Shown: positions 39,740-47,646 of the stretch, piece by piece
Layout: each line of letters starts with the position of its first letter
Position numbering within the stretch: position 1 is the stretch's first letter
NCBI RefSeq assembly: GCF_000768335.1
Contig: NZ_AVPT01000020.1
Coordinates: forward strand, 1-47,835
Length of the DNA stretch: 47,835 nt
DNA from: Lysobacter arseniciresistens ZS79
Lineage (GTDB): Bacteria; Pseudomonadota; Gammaproteobacteria; Xanthomonadales; Xanthomonadaceae
Reading direction: 5' to 3'
The notes under the pieces: generated by a model
Seen by the model: only the letters and a program-made list of their open reading frames with translations
Databases searched by the model: none
What the model was told of the DNA's origin: nothing
Program-made: the position numbers and the translations under genes

Positions 39740-40831
39740 GTGCCGGGAACCGTCACCGAACGGTCCACCACCGACGAACACACCCCGGGATCCGTGATCG
39801 GGCCCGTGATCGGGTCCGCGACCCGGCCCGCGCCGGCCCGTCCGCCGCGGCGCTCCGTCGTTGCGCTCGCGCTGGCCGCGATGCTGCTGGCCGGCTGCGA
39901 CGGCCCCGCCTCCGCCCTTGACCCGGCCGGCCGCGGCGCCGCCGACATCGCCGTGCTCTTCACGATCATGGCCGTCGGCGCGGCGGTGGTCTGGGCTGTC
40001 GTGGTCGCGATCGCGCTGTACGCCGGGCTGCTCAACCCGCGGCCGCACAGCCGCCGCAGCGCGCGCTGGCTGATCCTCGGCGGTGGCGTGATCGTGCCGA
40101 CCGTCACCCTCGCCGCGCTGCTGCTGTACGGGCTGGTGCTGATGCCGCAGTTGCGCGAACCACCGCCGGCCGGGGGACTGCGGATCGACGTGTCCGGCGA
40201 GCAGTGGTGGTGGCGCGTCGCCTACCACCTGCCGGGTCACGACGCACCGGTGACACTGGCCAACGAGATCCGGCTGCCGGTCGGCGAGCGCACCGAATTC
40301 CGCCTGAGCAGCCCGGACGTGATCCATTCGTTCTGGATCCCGGCGCTTGGCGGCAAGCTCGACAACATCCCCGGCCGCACGACCACGCTGGTGCTGGAGC
40401 CGACCCGCACCGGCACCTACCGCGGCATCTGCGCCGAGTACTGCGGCAGCTCGCACGCGCGGATGGAGTTCCACGCGGTGGTGATGGAGCGCCCGGCGTT
40501 CGACCGCTGGCTGGCCGCCCAGGCCGCGCCGGCGCGCCCGCCCGCCACCACGCTGGAACAACGCGGCGCCGAAGCCTTCCTGACCCACGGCTGCGCTGCC
40601 TGCCACGCGATCCGCGGCACCCCGGCCGCCGGCGTGGTCGGCCCCGACCTCACCCACGTCGGCAGCCGCCTCGGCCTCGCCGCCGGCACCCTGCCCAACG
40701 ACCCCGACGCCTTCCGCGCATGGGTCGCCCACCCCGACGCGTTCAAGCCGGACGTTCCAATGCCGGCCTTCGCGATGCTGCCCGACGACGACCTCGACGC
40801 GATCGCCGCCTATCTGGAGAGCCTGCAGTGA
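39740..40831 (+). CDS. coxB: Cytochrome c oxidase subunit II with C-terminal cytochrome c domain
   Basis: CoxB accepts electrons through CuA; here a fused class I cytochrome c marks a caa3-like oxidase. The 363-residue protein has a lipobox (LLAGC, Cys53), two membrane helices, the DVIHSFWIPALGGK copper-site His segment, CuA ligands C231, C235, H239 and M242 (CAEYCGSSHARM, with the bridging Glu), and heme motif CAACH at 285-289 with a probable axial Met in DVPMPAFAM. The GTG start at 39740 follows a GGGAG site by six bases; the frame is open 16 codons further upstream. It overlaps the next gene in GTGA. Confidence 0.92.
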   Translation: MPGTVTERSTTDEHTPGSVIGPVIGSATRPAPARPPRRSVVALALAAMLLAGCDGPASALDPAGRGAADIAVLFTIMAVGAAVVWAVVVAIALYAGLLNPRPHSRRSARWLILGGGVIVPTVTLAALLLYGLVLMPQLREPPPAGGLRIDVSGEQWWWRVAYHLPGHDAPVTLANEIRLPVGERTEFRLSSPDVIHSFWIPALGGKLDNIPGRTTTLVLEPTRTGTYRGICAEYCGSSHARMEFHAVVMERPAFDRWLAAQAAPARPPATTLEQRGAEAFLTHGCAACHAIRGTPAAGVVGPDLTHVGSRLGLAAGTLPNDPDAFRAWVAHPDAFKPDVPMPAFAMLPDDDLDAIAAYLESLQ

Positions 40832-43353
40832 ACGCGACTCCGCCGGTCGAAGCGCAGCATCCCCACGGCGACCCGGCACAGGCCGCGCGCCTCGAAGCCG
40901 CGTGGGCGACGCCGACCGGCTGGCGCTACTGGTCGGCGGTCAACAACAGCAACGTCGGGCTCTGGTACACCGGCATGGCGTTCGTGTTCTTCCTGTTCGC
41001 GGGGGTGCTGGCGCTGCTGATGCGGGTGCAGCTGGCGGTGCCCGACAACGACTTCGTCAGCGCGCAGACCTACAACCAGCTGTTCTCGCTGCACGGCTCG
41101 GCGATGATGTTCCTGTTCGCGGTGCCGATCTTCGAGGCGTTCTCGATGCTGGTGCTGCCGCAGCTGCTCGGCGCGCGCGACCTGCCGTTCCCGCGGCTGT
41201 CGGCGTTCGGGTTCTGGAGCTTCGTGATCGGCGGCGTGTTCGTCTGCGGCTCGATCTTCTTCAACGCGGCGCCGCAGGGCGGCTGGTTCATGTACCCGCC
41301 GCTGACCACGCAGTACACCGAGGGCTACGGCGCCGACATCTGGCTGCTCGGGCTGAGCTTCATCGAGGTCGCGTCGATCGCGGCGGCGGTCGAGCTGATC
41401 ACAGGCACGCTCAAGACCCGGCCACCGGGCATGCGGATCAACCTGATGCCGCTGTACGCCTGGTACATCCTGGTGGTGGCGGCGATGATCCTGTTCGCGT
41501 TCCCGCCGCTGATCGCCGGCGATTTGATGTTCGAGGCGCAGCGCGCGCTCGACTGGCCGTTCTTCGACCCCGCGCGCGGCGGCGACCCGCTGCTGTGGCA
41601 GCACCTGTTCTGGATCTTCGGCCACCCGGAGGTCTACATCATCTTCCTGCCGGCCATCGCGCTGGTGGCGATGATCGTGCCGACCTTCGCGCGGCGGGCG
41701 GTGTTCGGCTACAGCTGGATCGTGCTGGCGGCTGTGGGCACCGGCTTCCTCAGCTTCGGGCTGTGGGTGCACCACATGTTCACCACCGGGCTGCCGAACA
41801 TATCGCTGGCGTTCTTCTCGGCCGCCTCGCAGGCGGTGGCGCTGCCGACCGGCGTGCAGATCTTCGCGCTGCTGGCGACGGTGCTGATGGGCCGGCTGGT
41901 GCGTTCGGTGCCGATGCTGTTCGTGCTCGGCGCGCTGGTGATCTTCGTGCTCGGCGGGCTCACCGGGGTGATGGTGGCGATGGCGCCGTTCGACTTCCAG
42001 GCGCACGACAGCTACTTCATCGTCGCCCACCTGCACTACGTGCTGATCGGCGGAATGGTGTTCCCGGTGGTGGCCGGCGTCTACTACTACTTTCCGCTGG
42101 CGGTCGGGAAAAAGCTGTCGGACCGGCTCGGCAAGTGGGCGTTCTGGCTGATGTTCGCCGGCTTCAACATCGCCTTCCTGCCGATGCACCTGACCGGGCT
42201 GATCGGCATGCCGCGGCGGGTGTTCACCTACTCCGGCGCGCACGCGGGGTTCGACGTGCTCAACATGGTGTCGACGGTCGGTGCGTTCGTGCTGGCGGCC
42301 GGGTTCGCGCTCGTGGTGGTCGACGCGGTGTGGCTGGTGCGCCGGCGCGGGACCTCGCCGCGCGACCCGTGGCAGGCCGGCACGCTCGAATGGCTGGCGG
42401 AGATGCCGTCGAAGGCCTGGGGCGTGCGATCGATCCCGGTGATCGAAAGCCGCTACCCGCTGTGGGACCAGCCGGGCCTGATGCGCGACGTCGACGCCGG
42501 CCGCTTCTACCTGCCCGACGCGCCGGAGGGCAAGCGCGAGACACTGGTGACGTCGACGATCGACGCGGTGCCGGGGCAATGCCTGCGCGTACCCGGCCCC
42601 ACCTTCATCACGCTGTGGGCGGCGGTATTCACCGGCGGCGCGTTCATCCTGCCGGTGTTCAAGCTGTACACCGCGGCGGGCGTCAGCGGCGTACTGGCGA
42701 TCATCACGATCATCGCCTGGCTGTGGACCGGCACCGCGCTCCGCCCCGAGAAGCCCGTCAAGGACGTCGGCCACGGCGTCGAACTGCCGCTGTACGCGTC
42801 CGGCCAGGTGTCGGTCGGCTGGTGGGGCATGTTCATCACGATGATCGGCGACATGACCGCGTTCGCCAGCATCGTGTTCGGCTACTTCTTTTTCTGGACT
42901 ATCCACGACGACTTCCCGCCCGCGGGCAGCAACGGACCGGGCCTGCTGTGGCCGTCGATCGCGCTGGCGCTGGGGCTGGCGGCGTGGGCGACGCTGCTGC
43001 TGGCGCGGCGGCTCAACCGGCGGCCGGCCGGCGGCGCGTTCGTGGCGGCGACGCTGGCCGCCGTGGTGCTGGCGGCCGGTTGCGCGTTCGCGCTGCTGGC
43101 CGGGCCGTGGCCGATGGACCCGACCCGGCACGCCTACGACGCGACCGTCTGGCTGCTGAGCGGCTGGGCCGTCGCGCATGTGCTGGTGGGCGTACTGATG
43201 CAGCTGTACTGCGTCGCCCGGCGGCTGGCCGGGCGGATGGATGCGGTGCATGACATCGACATCCACAACGTCACCCTGTACTGGCACTTCGTCGCGATCA
43301 CCGTGGTGGTGACGGTGGCGACGATCGCCGGGTTCCCGCTGGTGGCGCGATGA
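40828..43353 (+). CDS. ctaD: Cytochrome c oxidase subunit I+III fusion with altered proton channels
   Basis: The 841-residue protein joins subunit I (to about residue 560) and helices of subunit III (from about 590, with SVGWWGMFITMIGDMTAFAS). Heme and copper ligands are present: His in SLHGSAMMF, H266/Y270 with Glu268 (GHPEVY), WVHHMFTTG, and HDSYFIVAHLHYV. The K-channel lysine position (VPTGIKIFSW in classic enzymes) reads LPTGVQIFAL: Gln344 for Lys and Ala347 for Ser. In the D channel, Asp118 (ARDLPFPR) is kept, but the two Asn residues of the following RMNN motif are Ser125 and Ala126, and the upstream Asn aligns with Met107. The start is GTG, coupled to coxB. Confidence 0.94.
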   Translation: MNATPPVEAQHPHGDPAQAARLEAAWATPTGWRYWSAVNNSNVGLWYTGMAFVFFLFAGVLALLMRVQLAVPDNDFVSAQTYNQLFSLHGSAMMFLFAVPIFEAFSMLVLPQLLGARDLPFPRLSAFGFWSFVIGGVFVCGSIFFNAAPQGGWFMYPPLTTQYTEGYGADIWLLGLSFIEVASIAAAVELITGTLKTRPPGMRINLMPLYAWYILVVAAMILFAFPPLIAGDLMFEAQRALDWPFFDPARGGDPLLWQHLFWIFGHPEVYIIFLPAIALVAMIVPTFARRAVFGYSWIVLAAVGTGFLSFGLWVHHMFTTGLPNISLAFFSAASQAVALPTGVQIFALLATVLMGRLVRSVPMLFVLGALVIFVLGGLTGVMVAMAPFDFQAHDSYFIVAHLHYVLIGGMVFPVVAGVYYYFPLAVGKKLSDRLGKWAFWLMFAGFNIAFLPMHLTGLIGMPRRVFTYSGAHAGFDVLNMVSTVGAFVLAAGFALVVVDAVWLVRRRGTSPRDPWQAGTLEWLAEMPSKAWGVRSIPVIESRYPLWDQPGLMRDVDAGRFYLPDAPEGKRETLVTSTIDAVPGQCLRVPGPTFITLWAAVFTGGAFILPVFKLYTAAGVSGVLAIITIIAWLWTGTALRPEKPVKDVGHGVELPLYASGQVSVGWWGMFITMIGDMTAFASIVFGYFFFWTIHDDFPPAGSNGPGLLWPSIALALGLAAWATLLLARRLNRRPAGGAFVAATLAAVVLAAGCAFALLAGPWPMDPTRHAYDATVWLLSGWAVAHVLVGVLMQLYCVARRLAGRMDAVHDIDIHNVTLYWHFVAITVVVTVATIAGFPLVAR

Positions 43354-43781
43354 CGACGCCCGCCCGCCCCCGCCGCCGCGATGCGCCGCACGCACCGGAC
43401 ACGCCCGTCGCGCTGCCGGAACACCGCGCCAGCCTGTGGCTGTTGACCGCCGGGCCGACGGTCTGGGCGCTGCATTTCCTCGCCTCGTACGTGACCGCGG
43501 CGGTGTGGTGCGCCAAGGCAGGGACGGCCGCGGCATCGCTGGGCGGTGCGCGCACGGCGCTGTGGCTCTACACCGCGGTGGCGCTGGTCGCGATCGTGCT
43601 GTTCGGCTGGCGCGGCCTGCGCGGCCATCGTCGGGGCAACGCCGCGCTGCCGCACGACGACGACACCCCGGGCGACCGCCACCGTTTCCTCGGCTTCGCG
43701 ACCCTGCTGCTGTGCGGGCTCAGCTTCGTCGCCGTGGTGTACGTGACGATGGCGGTCGCGGTGATCGGGACCTGCCGCTGA
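43350..43781 (+). CDS. Small three-helix membrane protein of the oxidase cluster
   Basis: The 143-residue protein has a basic, Pro-rich N-terminus and three probable membrane helices (about 30-56, 69-90 and 112-138). The first contains AGPTVWALHFLASYVTAAVWCAK. The middle loop is charged (HDDDTPGDRHRF). I do not recognise a named domain. It overlaps ctaD in ATGA and ctaG by one base (TGATG), so it is coupled to both and probably an accessory or subunit IV-like component of this oxidase. The assignment to the oxidase rests on context only. Confidence 0.75.
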   Translation: MTTPARPRRRDAPHAPDTPVALPEHRASLWLLTAGPTVWALHFLASYVTAAVWCAKAGTAAASLGGARTALWLYTAVALVAIVLFGWRGLRGHRRGNAALPHDDDTPGDRHRFLGFATLLLCGLSFVAVVYVTMAVAVIGTCR

Positions 43782-44443
43782 TGGCCGCGCCTGCCACCCG
43801 CGCCGACGGAGTGCGTCCCGCTTGGCTGGCCGCCGGGCTTGCGGTGCTCGGCGCGGCCTGGCTCGGGCCACTGCCGGAGTGGTCGCGGCAGTCGTTCGCC
43901 GCGCACATGCTGATGCACATGGGCGTGGTCGCGGTGGCGGCGCCGCTGGTCGCCGCCGGGCTGGCGCGCAGCCGGTTCGACCCGGCGCGCCACTGGCCGG
44001 GCTGGTTCGCGCCGATGCCGGCCTCGGCGCTGGAGTTCGTGGTGGTCTGGGCCTGGCATGCCCCGGCGCTGCACCACGCCGCGGGCCACGTGCCGGAGCT
44101 GCTGGTGGTCGAGCAGGGCAGCTTCCTGCTGGTCGGGCTGCTGGTGTGGGTCGCCGCGTTCGGCGGCGATGCCGGGCGGCGGCGGGACCGCGCCGCGGCC
44201 GGGGTCGCCGGCCTGCTGATGACCTCGATGCACATGACCCTGCTCGGCGTGCTGCTGGCGCTGGCGTCGCGGCCGCTGTACGCCGGACACGGGTCGGCGA
44301 TGCTCGGGCTGTCGGCACTGCAGGACCAGCACCTCGGCGGCGTGCTGATGCTGGTGTTCGGCGGGGTGGCATACCTGCTCGGCGCACTGGTGCTGCTTGC
44401 GGGCCTGCTACGCGACCGGCGCGGGATGGTGGCCGATGGCTGA
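43781..44443 (+). CDS. ctaG: Cytochrome c oxidase assembly factor CtaG (caa3 type)
   Basis: This polytopic CtaG of the Bacillus caa3 kind is needed for maturation of the oxidase, probably in copper delivery; it is unrelated to Cox11-type CtaG. The 220-residue protein has about six membrane helices and conserved His-rich spots: SFAAHMLMHMGVVAVAAPL, VWAWHAPALHHAAG, SMHMTLLG and LQDQHLGGVLM. The chosen ATG at 43781 overlaps the previous stop. No Cox11-type gene is present, so this is the cluster's only visible assembly gene. Confidence 0.88.
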   Translation: MAAPATRADGVRPAWLAAGLAVLGAAWLGPLPEWSRQSFAAHMLMHMGVVAVAAPLVAAGLARSRFDPARHWPGWFAPMPASALEFVVVWAWHAPALHHAAGHVPELLVVEQGSFLLVGLLVWVAAFGGDAGRRRDRAAAGVAGLLMTSMHMTLLGVLLALASRPLYAGHGSAMLGLSALQDQHLGGVLMLVFGGVAYLLGALVLLAGLLRDRRGMVADG

Positions 44444-45686
44444 CTCGCGGCGGACAGTGATTGGCAACGCGGCGCGGCGGTTCCGGCGCTGGCTGGTCGG
44501 CGACTCGTGGCCGCATGCGCTCGCGCGGCTGGCGGTACTCGGCGTCGCGGCGGGCATCGCGGCATTGCTGTTCGTGTCGAGCGGTCTGGTGCCGATCGCC
44601 GCCAGCCAGCCGCACTGGCCGATCACCCGGGTGCTGCTGCACTACACGATGCTCCGCTCGGTGCAGACCCAGGCGCTCGCGGTGAAGCGGCCGCCCCCGG
44701 AGGAGCGCGCGCTCGACGTCGACGCGATGGTGCTGAAGGGCGCCGGCCACTACGCCAGCGGCTGCCTCGCCTGCCACGGCGCGCCCGGCACGCCGCGCGC
44801 CGAGGTGGTGCGGCACATGGAGCCGGCGCCGCCCTACCTGCCGCCGAAGATCGACCAGTGGACCGACCGCCAGCTGTTCTGGATCGTCCGCCACGGCATC
44901 AAGTACACCGCGATGCCGTCGTGGCCGTCGGAGCTGCGCGACGACGAGGTGTGGGCGATGGTCGCCTTCCTGCGCCGGCTGCCGGCGCTGGATCCGGCCG
45001 GGTTCCGACGGCTGGCATATGGCGACGGTGCGGCGGTGGCGGCACCGGCGGGGCTCCCACCGGGTGGCGCTGCACTGGAATTTCGGCTGGCCGACTGCGC
45101 CCGCTGCCACGGCCGTGACGGCAACGGGCGCGGCACCGGCGCGTTCCCGGCGCTGGCTGGCCAGAGCGAGCGTTACCTGCGGGAGAGCCTGCGGGCGTAT
45201 GCCCGCGGCGATCGCCACAGCGGGGTGATGGAGCCGGTGGTGGCGGGGCTTGCGGTGGAGGAGTTGCGGGCGATTGCGCGGTATTACGCGGGGTTGCCGG
45301 CGGGTGGTGCCGCCGAACTGCGTGTGCGGACGGGATCGGCGGCACGCGGCGAGCAACTGGCCCGGCGCGGCGACGCTTCTGCGCGGATCCCGTCATGCGT
45401 GGAATGCCACGGGCCCGGCGACGGGTGGCGCAACCCGATGTATCCCCGGCTGGCCGGGCAGCATCCGGGCTACCTCGCGCTGCAGCTGCAGTTGTTCAAG
45501 CAGGGCCGGCGGGGCGGCACCGGTTACGCGCACATCATGCGGACCGTCGCGAAGTCGCTGGAGCCGCAGGACATCCGCGACATCGCCGCGTGGTACGGCT
45601 CGCTGCCGGCGTTCTCCGGGGGCGCGCAGCGGACATCGGACGTCGCGACCGACAGCGGGTCGAGTAATCCGCCCGAGGTTCCCTGA
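44436..45686 (+). CDS. Membrane-anchored triheme cytochrome c
   Basis: The 416-residue protein has an N-terminal membrane anchor (about 28-52) and three CxxCH heme motifs at residues 110-114 (CLACH), 221-225 (CARCH) and 321-325 (CVECH), each starting a class I cytochrome c domain. Candidate axial Met residues are in YTAMPSWP, HSGVMEPV and possibly IMRTVAKSL. It overlaps ctaG by eight bases and ends the oxidase operon. It is the likely electron donor to the CoxB heme; the donor to it could be a quinol dehydrogenase or other periplasmic cytochrome encoded elsewhere. Confidence 0.9.
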   Translation: MADSRRTVIGNAARRFRRWLVGDSWPHALARLAVLGVAAGIAALLFVSSGLVPIAASQPHWPITRVLLHYTMLRSVQTQALAVKRPPPEERALDVDAMVLKGAGHYASGCLACHGAPGTPRAEVVRHMEPAPPYLPPKIDQWTDRQLFWIVRHGIKYTAMPSWPSELRDDEVWAMVAFLRRLPALDPAGFRRLAYGDGAAVAAPAGLPPGGAALEFRLADCARCHGRDGNGRGTGAFPALAGQSERYLRESLRAYARGDRHSGVMEPVVAGLAVEELRAIARYYAGLPAGGAAELRVRTGSAARGEQLARRGDASARIPSCVECHGPGDGWRNPMYPRLAGQHPGYLALQLQLFKQGRRGGTGYAHIMRTVAKSLEPQDIRDIAAWYGSLPAFSGGAQRTSDVATDSGSSNPPEVP

Positions 45687-45761
45687 ACCGCCCCGCCACG
45701 GCGCCCGAACCCCCTCCCCCGCATGTCAGAATGCCGGGTTTCCGGCTCCAGAATCCCGACC

Positions 45762-47501
45762 ATGCGCCTGTCGCAGTTCCACCTCCACACCAGCAAGGAA
45801 ATTCCCGCCGACGCCGAGATCGTCAGCCACAAGCTGATGCTCAAGGCCGGCATGATCCGCAAGCTCGCCTCCGGCCTCTACACGTGGACCCCGCTGGGCC
45901 TGCGCGTGCTGCGCAAGGTCGAGCGCGCGGTGCGCGAGGAAATGGACGCCGCCGGCGCGATCGAAATGCTGATGCCGTCGGTGCAGCCGAAGGAGCTGTG
46001 GGAGGAAACCGGGCGCTGGGAGAAATTCGGCGGCCAGCTGCTGAAAATCCGCGACCGCAAGGAGGCCTGGTATTGCTACGGGCCGACCCACGAGGAGGTC
46101 GTCACCGATTTCGCGCGCAACGAGCTGTCCAGCTACAAGCAGCTGCCGGTGTGTTTCTACCAGGTGCAGACCAAGTTCCGCGACGAGATCCGGCCGCGTT
46201 TCGGCGTGATGCGCGCGCGCGAGTTCCTGATGAAGGATGCGTATTCCTTCCACCTCGGCGACGCCGACCTCGACCGCCAGTACCGCGTGATGTACGACGC
46301 CTACAGCCGGATTTTCAGCCGGCTCGGGCTCGGTTTCCGTGCGGTATTCGCCGATACCGGCGCGATCGGCGGCAGCGCCTCGCACGAGTTCCACGTGCTG
46401 GCCGATTCGGGCGAGGACGCGATCGCCTTCTGCGATGGCTCCGACTACGCCGCCAACGTCGAGCTGGCCGAGGCGCTGGCACCCGGTGCCCGCCCGGTCG
46501 CGAGCGAAACCCTGCGGAAGGTCGAAACCCCGACCCAGAAGACCTGCGAGGCGGTCGCGGAACTGCTCGGCATCGGTTTGCAGCGCACGGTCAAGTCCGT
46601 CGCGCTGTTCGGCAACGTGCGCGACGGAGACGCGCCGGACCAAAAGCCCGGTTTCGTCCTGGCGCTGGTGCGCGGCGACCATTCGGTCAACGAAATCAAG
46701 CTGGCCAAACTCGACGGCATGGCCGATTACCGGCTCGCGACCGAGGCGGAAATCCTCGAGCACCTCGGCGGCGCGCCGGGCTTCCTCGGACCGGTCGCAC
46801 CGAAACAGCCGATCACCGTCATCGCCGACCGCAGCGTCGCGGCGATGGCCGATTTCGTGGTCGGCGCGAACGAAACCGGTTACCACCTCGCCGGCGTCAA
46901 CTGGGGCCGCGACCTGCCCGAACCCGCCGTCGTCGCCGATATCCGCAACGTGGTGGAAGGCGACCCGTCGCCGGACGGCAAGGGCACGCTCGCGATCGCG
47001 CGCGGGATCGAGGTCGGGCATATCTTCCAGCTCGGCCGCAAATATGCCGAGGCGATGGGCTGCACCGTGCTCGACGATTCGGGCAAGGCCGCCACGCCGA
47101 CGATGGGTTGCTACGGCATCGGCGTGTCGCGCATCGTCGCCGCGGCGATCGAGCAGAACCACGACGACAACGGCATCGCCTGGCCGGAGGCGATGGCGCC
47201 GTGGCAGGTCGCGGTCTGCGTGATCAATCCGAAGAAGGACGCCGCCGTTGCCGAGGCCGCCGAGGCGCTGTATCGCGAACTCGCCGCGGCCGGGCTCGAG
47301 GTCGTGCTGGACGACCGTGGCCTGCGGCCGGGCGCGATGTTCGCCGATATCGAGCTGATCGGCATCCCGCACCGGGTGGTGGTTTCCGAGCGCGGGCTGG
47401 CCGCCGGTACCTTCGAATACCGCCAGCGCCGGGCCGAGGCGGCCGAGAACCTCGACCGCGCGGCGCTGGGGCAACGGCTCGGGATCGGCGGCGGGAACTG
47501 A
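45762..47501 (+). CDS. proS: Prolyl-tRNA synthetase (bacterial type with editing insertion)
   Basis: ProS charges tRNA-Pro. The 579-residue class II enzyme starts [26 protein letters not shown] and has motif 2 ([26 protein letters not shown]) and the YbaK-like INS editing domain (about 230-390) with [16 protein letters not shown] and [18 protein letters not shown]. Motif 3 ([16 protein letters not shown]) and an anticodon-binding domain follow. The length equals the E. coli type. The ATG at 45762 is chosen by homology; the frame opens 13 codons upstream. Its codon use looks less GC-rich than the genes upstream. Confidence 0.97.
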   Translation: MRLSQFHLHTSKEIPADAEIVSHKLMLKAGMIRKLASGLYTWTPLGLRVLRKVERAVREEMDAAGAIEMLMPSVQPKELWEETGRWEKFGGQLLKIRDRKEAWYCYGPTHEEVVTDFARNELSSYKQLPVCFYQVQTKFRDEIRPRFGVMRAREFLMKDAYSFHLGDADLDRQYRVMYDAYSRIFSRLGLGFRAVFADTGAIGGSASHEFHVLADSGEDAIAFCDGSDYAANVELAEALAPGARPVASETLRKVETPTQKTCEAVAELLGIGLQRTVKSVALFGNVRDGDAPDQKPGFVLALVRGDHSVNEIKLAKLDGMADYRLATEAEILEHLGGAPGFLGPVAPKQPITVIADRSVAAMADFVVGANETGYHLAGVNWGRDLPEPAVVADIRNVVEGDPSPDGKGTLAIARGIEVGHIFQLGRKYAEAMGCTVLDDSGKAATPTMGCYGIGVSRIVAAAIEQNHDDNGIAWPEAMAPWQVAVCVINPKKDAAVAEAAEALYRELAAAGLEVVLDDRGLRPGAMFADIELIGIPHRVVVSERGLAAGTFEYRQRRAEAAENLDRAALGQRLGIGGGN

Positions 47502-47530
47502 GTATCCGGTCCGGAAAATACGCCGACGGA

Positions 47531-47558
47531 TTGTCCATTCCACCCGGATCGGCATATT
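47531..47558 (+). promoter_or_regulatory. Candidate promoter of the H-NS-like gene
   Basis: TTGTCC (47531-47536) and CATATT (47553-47558), 16 bases apart, match four of six positions each. The AT content of this stretch is high for the window. The -10 overlaps the start of the dyad at 47556-47582. Confidence 0.3.
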
Positions 47559-47582
47559 CCGTTCATTTACTCTGCACGGAAT
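47556..47582. promoter_or_regulatory. Inverted repeat, possible operator of the H-NS-like gene
   Basis: ATTCCGT (47556-47562) and ACGGAAT (47576-47582) are perfect reverse complements separated by 13 bases, between proS and the H-NS-like gene, overlapping a candidate -10 box. It could be an operator or a weak RNA stem. No known regulator is assigned. Confidence 0.35.
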
Positions 47583-47604
47583 GGTCATTACCATCCGCGG
47601 GCAG

Positions 47605-47627
47605 CCGGCCGGTTTCGGCCGGGTTTT
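47605..47627 (+). terminator. Candidate intrinsic terminator after proS
   Basis: CCGGCCG-GTTT-CGGCCGG-G-TTTT is a seven-pair GC stem with a four-base loop and a short T run, 103 bases after the proS stop and 20 bases before the H-NS-like ATG. If it forms, it might also attenuate the downstream gene, since the candidate promoter at 47531 lies before it. Confidence 0.5.
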
Positions 47628-47646
47628 CAATCGCCGGGAGCCCCGC

